The position numbers and the translations under genes are program-made. A stretch of DNA of 51,063 nucleotides, taken from the NCBI GenBank assembly GCA_011620595.1, contig WOYX01000031.1, positions 1 to 51,063 of the forward strand, read 5' to 3'. The DNA is from Bacteroidales bacterium. Its GTDB lineage: Bacteria > Bacteroidota > Bacteroidia > Bacteroidales > VadinHA17. This document shows positions 16,323 through 24,296 of the stretch, one piece after another. Position 1 is the stretch's first letter, and every line of letters starts with the position of its first letter. Under the pieces are notes generated by a model that saw only the letters and a list, made by a program, of their open reading frames with translations, ran no database searches and was not told the origin of the DNA.

Positions 16323-17816
16323 TTACAAAATTTCCCTGTAGTCGGGCGGAGCTGCCATCCTCAATCTCCACTGCCTGGGATATCCGTTGTTGACCCTGCT
16401 GCCCAGGTTATTGACAAACCCCAGGGCGACACCGCGGTATCGGACCAGCACCCTTCCTTCCGGCATTCTCTCCGGCCGCATCGGTTCCAGTCTCAGATAA
16501 GCCAGAGCCTCATCGCGGGAGAGGTCATGTTCAGCAAAAGTACCCGGAATGCGCCTCACTGACATTGCCAGGTCATGGGCGGGAATCAGAATACTGTTTT
16601 TGATATCGCCTATCATCGTCCCGTACTTGATGACGTTCAGTGATCCGCTGAGCTGTGACATGAGTCCGGCATCCGCCGCCAGGGCGATGATCCTGCCATC
16701 ACTGACTGTCAGCCTCTCCCGCCCGAAAGAGGCCAGTGACTCCGCTACCTCATAAGCTTTAGCAGAGGGTTGCATACCGGCACGGCTATCCCGACTCATA
16801 TTGCTACCCGAAAAGCGGCTGCCGGTTTTGCGGTTCTCACGACTTCCCTGAATCCGGTCCTCCCGGCCACCGGGGTTGAGGCTCCCGGTGTTGCGACTCC
16901 CGAAGCTGTGGTCCCCGGAACCGGAGATCTCGTTATTGGGGGTCTCGCGCTTGCGCAGTGCGGCAATGAAGAAACCCTCGCCCCTGACCCGGCCGGGGTG
17001 AAAGCCGTAACCGGTCACACCCCTGTACCTGATCTCCGTGATCCCATCCATACCCTTGATGTCAGCAGCTATCGGCTCCGCGCCGGTGTTTTCACCCAGC
17101 CACGATACGTTGTGTTCATTCTCTGCGGGGTTGAAGGTGCACGTGGAGTATATGAAGATACCTCCCGGTCTGAGCGCCTGCCATGCTTCCATGACTATCC
17201 TGCGCTGCCTCTCACTGCATAGAATGGCGTTCGACGGAGACCACTCCTGCACCGCAACGGGGGAACGGAACATCCCCTCACCGGAACACGGGGCGTCAGC
17301 AACAATGACATCGAAGAAATCCTTAAGAACTGCAAAACGGGAAGGATCGCTCTGCGTCACAACAGTATTGCCCATGCCCCACTTTGTTATGTTTTCTGCA
17401 AGTACGGCGGCCCTTGAACCGATTACCTCGTTGGCCACCAGCACTCCGTCGTCACCGATAAGCGACGACAGGTGTGTGCTCTTGCCTCCCGGAGCACCGC
17501 AGAGATCAAGGACGCGGAGGCCACTGTCGCCTGCCGTAAGCTGCCTGAAGAGCTCGCCGGTGAACATGCCCGACGATTCCTGCGGGTAGTATACGCCGGC
17601 ATGAAATAGCGGATCAGGAGCAAAGAGAGGCTTGCCGGGCAGATAATAGCCGTCCGGCTCCCACGGTACCCTCTCGTAGCCGGTGACAGGACAATGCCAC
17701 TTGCGCGGATTGACACGCACCGACTGCTCTGCCGGCCGCTGTAACGCAGAGGTGAGCCCTTCCGAATCAATGTAGGGCTGGCCGGTTATCCGCTCCAGAA
17801 ATTTCTCAGGCAACAT
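16323..17816 (-). CDS. rsmF: 16S rRNA m5C methyltransferase, RsmF/NOL1-NOP2-Sun family
   Basis: 497 aa. SAM motif VLDLCGAPGGKSTHL is near residue 102. The two family cysteines are in ADAPCSGEGMFR (about 177) and YSTCTFNPAENE (about 226, the nucleophile). The C-terminal FMU/RsmF domain ends in MRPERMPEGRVLVRYRGVALGF. Between the two parts, at about residues 291-353, is a Gly/Ser/Arg/Asn-rich insert made of short GSR/GSN/GSL elements, which is unusual for the family. ATG 17816 is chosen over a TTG at 17837 that lies inside the -7 box. RsmF itself versus a paralogous Sun-family enzyme cannot be settled by eye. Confidence 0.88.
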   Translation of the reverse strand: MLPEKFLERITGQPYIDSEGLTSALQRPAEQSVRVNPRKWHCPVTGYERVPWEPDGYYLPGKPLFAPDPLFHAGVYYPQESSGMFTGELFRQLTAGDSGLRVLDLCGAPGGKSTHLSSLIGDDGVLVANEVIGSRAAVLAENITKWGMGNTVVTQSDPSRFAVLKDFFDVIVADAPCSGEGMFRSPVAVQEWSPSNAILCSERQRRIVMEAWQALRPGGIFIYSTCTFNPAENEHNVSWLGENTGAEPIAADIKGMDGITEIRYRGVTGYGFHPGRVRGEGFFIAALRKRETPNNEISGSGDHSFGSRNTGSLNPGGREDRIQGSRENRKTGSRFSGSNMSRDSRAGMQPSAKAYEVAESLASFGRERLTVSDGRIIALAADAGLMSQLSGSLNVIKYGTMIGDIKNSILIPAHDLAMSVRRIPGTFAEHDLSRDEALAYLRLEPMRPERMPEGRVLVRYRGVALGFVNNLGSRVNNGYPRQWRLRMAAPPDYREIL

Positions 17817-17834
17817 CTTCCGTAACTCTTCCGG

Positions 17835-17842
17835 CAAAGATA
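17835..17842 (-). promoter_or_regulatory. -7 promoter element for the rsmF-like gene
   Basis: Minus-strand TATCTTTG fits TAnnTTTG and lies 18 nt before ATG 17816. No exact TTTG is seen at the -33 distance, where the neighbouring hairpin sits. Confidence 0.5.
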
Positions 17843-17860
17843 ACCATTGAGAACAGACCC

Positions 17861-17895
17861 CATAATAAAACCGTCCCGAACGAGTCGGGACGGTT
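17861..17895 (-). terminator. Hairpin terminator downstream of the cation transporter
   Basis: A perfect stem AACCGTCCCGA / TCGGGACGGTT with loop CTCGT (minus strand, 17869-17895) is followed by TTATTATG, i.e. a TTTTATTATG tail if the terminal AA pair is open. It lies about 165 nt after the transporter stop and just upstream of the rsmF-like promoter, where it can insulate the two. Confidence 0.6.
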
Positions 17896-18061
17896 AATAA
17901 TAACCCCTAAAACCTAAAAATGTCTTATAATGTAACTTGAACGTATGAACAAACATTAAAAGACCGAGTGTAAGAATTACACTAAATAGGCAGGGCAAAT
18001 ATATGTTCCATAAAATGGCACCCGGATGACTTATCTCATGATCCGGACGATTTAACAATTT
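17896..18061. other. Intergenic region with a small palindrome
   Basis: About 165 A/T-rich bp without a gene. AGTGTAA-GAA-TTACACT (17967-17983) is a perfect 7-bp inverted repeat, and a minus-strand TATATTTG (17996-18003) could be an additional -7 box. Nothing else can be supported. Confidence 0.35.
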
Positions 18062-18697
18062 TTAGGATACTGTTTCTGAGATCAGCTCACGTCCTGAGTC
18101 TCTGAGCAGTCCGACCGACCATTTGATGATTACGGCAGAGCTGATGAGGGCAGCTATTGCATCAACATAAGGAAGACCCCAGATCATGGCTGTCACCAGG
18201 CCAAGGATGGCAGCCACGCTTGTAACGGCATCCGCAAGCACATGGATGTATGCCGCCCGTATATTGTTGTCCCTCTCCTCATTGTCGTGATGGAGAAGAA
18301 AGGCACTCAACACGTTAACGCCAAGACCGATGACAGCTATCATTATGGCTTCCCTGTATTCAATGACGCGTGGGTTGACGAACCGGCCAATAGCCCCGGC
18401 AATGATCATGCCTGCAAAAATCAACAGTATGAGTCCGCTGGTATATCCGGCCAGGGTGAGGATCTTATTCTTGTTGCCGGTAAAGGAGGGTTTTGCCGAC
18501 AGCCTCTGCACCAGCACATAGGCAGTCCAGCTTAGGCCTATGGCCAGCACATGGGACCCCATGTGAATACCGTCGGCCAGCAGCGCCATGGATCCGGTAA
18601 GCCATCCTGCTATGATCTCCACCACCATGGTAGCCGCCGTGAGCAATACCACCCACCCGGTTCTTTTCCGGTTTCTTTCAATTGCTGTCACATTCAA
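18062..18697 (-). CDS. Short cation diffusion facilitator (DmeF-like) without cytoplasmic domain
   Basis: 211-aa inner-membrane divalent metal exporter of the CDF family. Six membrane segments are visible. The transport-site residues are in TM2 (ALLADGIHMGSHVLAIG) and TM5 (AAYIHVLADAVTSVAAI). The TM4-TM5 loop has HHDNEERDNNIR, a short version of the DmeF His-rich loop. The protein stops just after TM6 (LLRDSGRELISETVS), so the usual ~80-residue C-terminal metal-binding dimerisation domain is absent. The downstream sequence does not encode it in another frame. The start is TTG 18697 or GTG 18691, since a TAA lies directly upstream. Metal specificity is unknown. Confidence 0.82.
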   Translation of the reverse strand: MNVTAIERNRKRTGWVVLLTAATMVVEIIAGWLTGSMALLADGIHMGSHVLAIGLSWTAYVLVQRLSAKPSFTGNKNKILTLAGYTSGLILLIFAGMIIAGAIGRFVNPRVIEYREAIMIAVIGLGVNVLSAFLLHHDNEERDNNIRAAYIHVLADAVTSVAAILGLVTAMIWGLPYVDAIAALISSAVIIKWSVGLLRDSGRELISETVS

Positions 18698-18843
18698 TTA
18701 ACGGCAAAACCCTCTTATTGTTTACTCATCAGACCTGATTTCCCTCCATGTCAGCATGAAAAACATGGAGTCCTCAATTTATTTATTCGTTTGTCTTGAT
18801 TCCACTGCTTTTCATTCTGAGACACCCGTAGTTCTCAACTTAT

Positions 18844-21477
18844 TTATTCCTTAATTCTTACCTCCCTGCCAGTCAGCCTCAGGCGAGCCGTCGCCACACC
18901 GGTGAACTGAGGGTCTGACGAACCGGAGAAGCCGGGCTGTTTGCCTCCCACGGCAACGGTGAACCATCCGGGTTCAATAACTCTCTCCTCCTTATCATCG
19001 ATTATCGAGAACTGCTCTGCCCATATGACGAACTCAACCACGCGGCTCTTGCCGGGTTCCAGGCGGATCCGCCGGAACCCGGCAAGCTGGCGGACAGGAC
19101 GCGGTGTGGAGGCCTTCTCATCAGACAGGTAGAGTTGCACAACCTCATCGCCCGCCATGGTTCCGGTATTGGTGACGGTGACCTTCACTCTCACGTCACT
19201 GCCTGCCACAGACTTCTCCGGCATCTCAAAACCAGAGTACCCAAAGGTGGTATAGCTCAGCCCGTAACCAAAAGGGTATAAAGGCTCGCCGGTGAAGTAC
19301 CTGTACGTGCGATTGGTCATATCATACTCATCAAACGGCGGCAGCTGGTCAACGGATCTGTAGTATGTCACCGGCAGGCGCCCTGCCGGATTATAGTCGC
19401 CGAATATCACGTCGGCTACCGCACTGCCTCCCTCAACGCCGGGGTATCCGGCCAGCAGCACCGCTGCAGCCTTCTCCTCAGCCTGTAGCGAGGCTACCGG
19501 GCCTCCGTTCATCAGGATTACCACAACCGGCTTGCCTGTGGCCAGCACAGCCTCCAGCAGCTCTTCCTGGATTACCGGCAGGGCGAGAGAGGTGCGGTCG
19601 CCCCCATCAAAACCCTCGAGCTTCACCCTCATCTCCTCACCCTCGAGGCGGGGGGAGAGTCCCAGGACCATTATGACGGCATCAGCCTCCGAGGCTGCCT
19701 TCACTGCCTCGCCAACCATGTCACCGCGGGGCATGCACCAGAGCAGCTCCATATCGGCATCACCGATGTGGTTGCGGTAGAAGAGCTCTACCCGGTACTT
19801 CTCCCCTGCTCTGAACTCCACAGGCACACCCCTTACAGCAGCATGATGGTCATGAAAATAAGATAGCAGCGTGTCGCCGTCAAGAAGAATATCATAACCT
19901 GATGAGCCCCAGGTGCCAAGATAGTAAGTGCCGGTTACCGGCGGCACCAGGTCCGCCACCCAGTGTATGCCGAAATCGTTCACCGGCATGAGCGGGTGAG
20001 GAGAATCATTGTCCCAGTAAAAGTCTATCATATCGTCTGTGCGTCTGAATAGCGGCTCTCCCTCCATTGTACGGCTGGTATAGTAGGCCCCCTCAACTCC
20101 CTGGCGCCCGTCAGGAGTGCGGAAGTAACGTGAAGGCACCGGCGTGAGGTTATGTATTCCCGGTGCCAGGTCGCTCCCCTCTGCGTATATTATCTCAGCC
20201 TCAGGCCGTAGTTTGGCCTTAATGCCTTCAAGAACACTCACCGGGTTCTTCGGTATCCCGTTATAGTTACCTACAAGCACCTCATGGCTGGCGGCGTTGG
20301 GACCGATGACAGCCACCCTCTTTATGTCACGGCTCAGAGGCAGCGTGTTGTTGCTGTTCTTCAGCAGCACAACCGACTCCTGTGCCGCTCTTCTCGCAAG
20401 CGACCGGTTGTAATCGGAGCAGTTGGCCTGGTAAGGTATCTGAGCATACTCCACAAGGGTGTCGGGGTCAAACATGCCCAGACGGAACCGTGCCGTCATC
20501 AACCTTTTTACTGCCCTGTCAATATCCTCCTCAGAGGCCAGTCCCCTCCTCACTGCTTCGGTCAGATGCCTGTAATCGACCCCGCACTCCAGGTCAGTGC
20601 CGGCTTTCAGTGCCAGGGCCGCCGCCTCTGCCGGTCCTGCCGCATAGCCCTGGAAGTTATAGAAATCGGATACAGCCCAGCAGTCGGAGACGATGTAACC
20701 CTCAAACCCCCACTCGTTCCTTAAAATGCCATATAGCTCCTCGCTGGCGCACGCCGGGTGTCCGCGAAACTGGTTGTAGGCTCCCATTATGGAGTATACG
20801 CCGCCCTCCTTAACGAGTGTGCGGAAGGCAGGCAGATAGGTCTCACGCAGATCGCGCTCGCTGATCACCGCATTGAACTCATGCCTGATAGGCTCGGGAC
20901 CGGAGTGCACGGCATAGTGCTTGGCCGTGGCGATGGTCTTGAAATATCTCGGATCGGCGCCCTGCATCCCCTGCACAAAGCGCAGTCCCATGCGGCCGGT
21001 GAGGTACGGGTCCTCGCCGTATGTCTCCTGTCCCCTGCCCCAGCGCGGATCGCGAAAGATATTGATGTTGGGCGACCAGAATGTCAGCCCGTGATAGATT
21101 GAGCGGTCGCCCCTGCGGACGAACTCATGGTGTTTGGCCCTGGCTTCATCGGAGATGGCGTTGGCAACGTCGAGCATCAGCTCCTCATCCCAGCTGTTGG
21201 CAATGGTGATCGACTGAGGAAAAACGGTGGCATAACCGGCACGGGCGACGCCGTGCAGAGCCTCGTTCCACCAGTTGTATTCCGGAACACCCAGCCGGGG
21301 AATGGCCGGGGCGGTGTATAACAGCTGCGCCGCCTTTTCTTCAAGCGTCATACGGCTGACAAGATCATTAACACGCTCCTCAAACGAAAGGTCAGTGTTC
21401 AGATATGCAGGTCGCTGAGCTGAAAGACTCAGCACCATCGCAACAGATGCAATAATAATTAATGAGAGTTTTTTCAT
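18844..21477 (-). CDS. GH3 exo-beta-glycosidase with PA14 insert (beta-xylosidase/beta-glucosidase type)
   Basis: 877-aa exported enzyme with a signal peptide (LSLIIIASVAMVLSLSAQ). The GH3 N-terminal barrel begins ERVNDLVSRMTLEEKAAQLL. The family nucleophile Asp is in EGYIVSDCWAV (D265). The GH3 C-terminal domain is interrupted at about residues 440-590 by a PA14-type domain (VEGAYYTS...GIHWVADLVPPVTGTYYLGTWG), and a fibronectin III-like domain closes the protein (DEVVQLYLSDEKAS). This architecture is common in xylan- and xyloglucan-active GH3 enzymes. It removes terminal beta-xylosyl or beta-glucosyl residues in the periplasm by inference. It lies 103 bp after a second GH3 gene on the same strand. 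Confidence 0.92.
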   Translation of the reverse strand: MKKLSLIIIASVAMVLSLSAQRPAYLNTDLSFEERVNDLVSRMTLEEKAAQLLYTAPAIPRLGVPEYNWWNEALHGVARAGYATVFPQSITIANSWDEELMLDVANAISDEARAKHHEFVRRGDRSIYHGLTFWSPNINIFRDPRWGRGQETYGEDPYLTGRMGLRFVQGMQGADPRYFKTIATAKHYAVHSGPEPIRHEFNAVISERDLRETYLPAFRTLVKEGGVYSIMGAYNQFRGHPACASEELYGILRNEWGFEGYIVSDCWAVSDFYNFQGYAAGPAEAAALALKAGTDLECGVDYRHLTEAVRRGLASEEDIDRAVKRLMTARFRLGMFDPDTLVEYAQIPYQANCSDYNRSLARRAAQESVVLLKNSNNTLPLSRDIKRVAVIGPNAASHEVLVGNYNGIPKNPVSVLEGIKAKLRPEAEIIYAEGSDLAPGIHNLTPVPSRYFRTPDGRQGVEGAYYTSRTMEGEPLFRRTDDMIDFYWDNDSPHPLMPVNDFGIHWVADLVPPVTGTYYLGTWGSSGYDILLDGDTLLSYFHDHHAAVRGVPVEFRAGEKYRVELFYRNHIGDADMELLWCMPRGDMVGEAVKAASEADAVIMVLGLSPRLEGEEMRVKLEGFDGGDRTSLALPVIQEELLEAVLATGKPVVVILMNGGPVASLQAEEKAAAVLLAGYPGVEGGSAVADVIFGDYNPAGRLPVTYYRSVDQLPPFDEYDMTNRTYRYFTGEPLYPFGYGLSYTTFGYSGFEMPEKSVAGSDVRVKVTVTNTGTMAGDEVVQLYLSDEKASTPRPVRQLAGFRRIRLEPGKSRVVEFVIWAEQFSIIDDKEERVIEPGWFTVAVGGKQPGFSGSSDPQFTGVATARLRLTGREVRIKE

Positions 21478-21580
21478 CGGATATTGAATATAATTTCCCC
21501 GGAATTAAAGGTAGAGTTGATTATTATTCTGCGGTGAGGGGGCGACCTTTAGGCGCCCTGTTCGCCTATCACCCCGGGCG

Positions 21581-24079
21581 TTACCATGTAAGGCCTGAAC
21601 TGATAGGTTTCCTGTCATATGGTTTCGAGATTTGATCCGTTGACATTATTTCGAAACTGCCCTGCTGGCGTATATCCACCGATGAGCTTCCAACCATCAC
21701 ATTGAACCAGCCCGGCTCGACGGTCCAGTTCATGTTTCTGTCAAGCATCTGTAGCTCTTCGGGTGTCAGAGTGAAATTAACTGTCCTTGTTTCTCCCGGG
21801 GCAAGGCTGATACGCTCAAATCCCCGCAGTTCCTTTTCAAACCTGATTACCGAACTTACTTCATCGCGAATGTAGAGCTGCACAACTTCATCACCTGCCA
21901 GACCTCCCGTATTCTTCACATCCACAGCTACTTCAATGTTACCTCCTGCCATCTGCTTTTCGGGAAAAATTTTAAGATTCGAATATTCGAAAGTCGTGAA
22001 GCTCAATCCAAATCCAAACGGATAGAGTACACCGTTGACTGTGGTCCTTGCATCTGCCTGGGCAGCGGGTTTAAAGGGAAAGCACATCGGGATCTGGCCG
22101 ACCGATCTGGGGAAAGTGACAGGAAGTTTTCCTCCGGGATTATAGTCGCCAAATACTATATCAGCTATGGCCTCGCTTCCGTATTTTCCCGGAAACCATG
22201 CTTCGATAATGGCTTGACAATTCCTGTCTGCCCAATTAATTGTTATGGCTCTCCCGTTCATCAGCACCAGAACGACAGGCTTGCCGGTTCCGGAAATTTT
22301 TTCAAGCAGCAGTTCCTGGAACCCGGCAAGATCAAGATCAGTTCGTGAATTTGACTCTCCGACTATATCATTGTCTTCCCCGAGAACGAGGATGACAACA
22401 TCCGATTTAAGGGCTTTCTCCACTGCGTCATTTATTCCTGCCATCTCTTCTTCTGTGGGTTCGGCGGGCAGTATCTCACTCTCGGGCCAGCTGACATCAA
22501 CAATATCACATCCTTTTGAATACATGATATTTACATTCGACCCAAGCTTGTCTCTGAAAGCCTCAAGAACAGATTTGTACTCAATTTTCTTCGGTCCGTA
22601 TCTTGAAAGTGAAAGATCTTTAACATCGGCATTCGGTCCGGCAATCAGAATATTCTTTATCTCATCCCTCTTAAGCGGAAGAAAATGATCATTATTCCTC
22701 AGCAGAACAATTGATTCGTAAGACGCCTGTCGTGATATCTTTTCATTTTCAGGATCAGCAAACAACCTGTCAGCCTCATCAGGATTTTCAAGATAGGGTT
22801 TATCAAAAAGACCGAGCCAGAATTTTACCCATAGAACATCTCTCACCCTGCTATCAATAAGCTCCATTGACACAGAGCCTTCGCTTATAAGCTCGCGTAA
22901 AGGCATCAGGTATGATTCAGGAGTTCTGAAGGTTGTTCTTACGTTTAAGCCGGCTTCAAGTGCCTGTTTTACCGCATCTTTATAATCGGGTGCAACCCGG
23001 TGCTTGTACCACATGTATTCAAGGGCTTCGCTGTCTGACACAACATAGCCTTTGAAGCCGAACTGTTGCCTGAGAAGGGTGGTGAGAAACCAGTAAGAGC
23101 CGGTGACAGGGACCCCGTCATAATCATTGTAAGAACTCATTGTACCGTGCGCATGGCCTTTTGTAAAGGCCACCCTGAAAGGCTCGATCAGGAGGGTCAT
23201 CATTTCATGGGGTGCTATCTGAGGGTCTGTTCTTGTTGACCCGTCCCTTCCTCCTATCGGGATAGAGTATGCCGCAAAGTGTTTTGGCGTTGAAATCACC
23301 TTATGATCTTTCTGTATCCCCATGATTTGCTGCAATCCCATCTGAGAAACCAGGTAAGGATCTTCGCCATAAGACTCTACCGCGCGTCCCCAGCGCGGAT
23401 CGCGTGCCACATCCAGAATGGGCGAGTAAATATTGGTGAAGCCCACTGCCTTACTTTGTCCTGATGTGATCTCACCAATTTTTCGCACCAGTGATTTATT
23501 CCAGGTCGACCCTACCCCGATCTGGGCCGGGAAGAGGGTTGCACCGGTGAAACATGCGCCATAGATGCCTTCGTTTGTAAAGTCAACAGGAATGCCGAGC
23601 CTTGTCTCTTCGATAAACCACTTTTGTATTTCGTTAATTGCCTTTGCATGAACCGAGGGAGGCCAGGACAGAAGGTCTGACCTGTAACCATTTAACTGTT
23701 CATCTATGTTGGCTATGCCATCTTTCCATACCCTGTTTTTCCATCCCGGCGTCGGCAGCGAATCAGTCAGCACCTTTTTATAACCGTAAAGGGTAGCAAG
23801 CTGGCAGGTCTTTTCATCCACTGTCATCTGTTTCAGCAGGTCTTCAACCCGCACATCAATATCAAGTGCCGGATCTTCATAGGGATCCATCATGCCGTTC
23901 TTATTGAAATCAATCCATCCCTTTTTATATATCCCGCTCCCTGCGTAGGGATTGTACTTTGTCCTTCCCTGTGAATAACCTGACTGCATTGCAACCGTCA
24001 ATAATGCTGAAAGCAGAAAGAAAGCCCAGGCTGACGATTTGATTATGTCCTTGCTGTTAAAAACTTTGAATAATTGCAT
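21581..24079 (-). CDS. GH3 beta-glycosidase with N-terminal EF-hand-like loop
   Basis: 832 aa. An N-terminal signal segment (WAFFLLSALLTVAMQSGYSQ) is followed by GWIDFNKNGMMDPYEDP (about 54-70). This has the D-x-N-x-N-G-x-x-D-x-x-E spacing of a calcium-binding EF-hand loop and is seen in a subgroup of Bacteroidota GH3 proteins. The barrel follows (RVEDLLKQMTVDEKTCQL), with the nucleophile Asp in GYVVSDSEALEYMW (D349), KHFAAYSIP, and a C-terminal FnIII-like domain (DEVVQLYIRDEVSS). Substrate could be a beta-glucoside, beta-xyloside or other beta-linked terminal sugar. It is the upstream member of the two-gene GH3 unit and divergent from the DUF5695 gene. Confidence 0.9.
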   Translation of the reverse strand: MQLFKVFNSKDIIKSSAWAFFLLSALLTVAMQSGYSQGRTKYNPYAGSGIYKKGWIDFNKNGMMDPYEDPALDIDVRVEDLLKQMTVDEKTCQLATLYGYKKVLTDSLPTPGWKNRVWKDGIANIDEQLNGYRSDLLSWPPSVHAKAINEIQKWFIEETRLGIPVDFTNEGIYGACFTGATLFPAQIGVGSTWNKSLVRKIGEITSGQSKAVGFTNIYSPILDVARDPRWGRAVESYGEDPYLVSQMGLQQIMGIQKDHKVISTPKHFAAYSIPIGGRDGSTRTDPQIAPHEMMTLLIEPFRVAFTKGHAHGTMSSYNDYDGVPVTGSYWFLTTLLRQQFGFKGYVVSDSEALEYMWYKHRVAPDYKDAVKQALEAGLNVRTTFRTPESYLMPLRELISEGSVSMELIDSRVRDVLWVKFWLGLFDKPYLENPDEADRLFADPENEKISRQASYESIVLLRNNDHFLPLKRDEIKNILIAGPNADVKDLSLSRYGPKKIEYKSVLEAFRDKLGSNVNIMYSKGCDIVDVSWPESEILPAEPTEEEMAGINDAVEKALKSDVVILVLGEDNDIVGESNSRTDLDLAGFQELLLEKISGTGKPVVLVLMNGRAITINWADRNCQAIIEAWFPGKYGSEAIADIVFGDYNPGGKLPVTFPRSVGQIPMCFPFKPAAQADARTTVNGVLYPFGFGLSFTTFEYSNLKIFPEKQMAGGNIEVAVDVKNTGGLAGDEVVQLYIRDEVSSVIRFEKELRGFERISLAPGETRTVNFTLTPEELQMLDRNMNWTVEPGWFNVMVGSSSVDIRQQGSFEIMSTDQISKPYDRKPISSGLTW

Positions 24080-24296
24080 TTTGAAATAACTGTTTACACA
24101 GGTGTCAAGTTAATCAAAAATCCGGAACCGGCGAAAAGCATGAGCTGCCTTCTCATTTATTGCATCTCAACATTTTTAACTTTAGTGAGGATTTTTATTT
24201 CAAAATAGTGTATATTAGACACTTTATTAAGGCATTTAAATATAACCAGTTGGATCATGAGAATTCCAGTCCTGTAACCATTAAAAAAAACATGGC

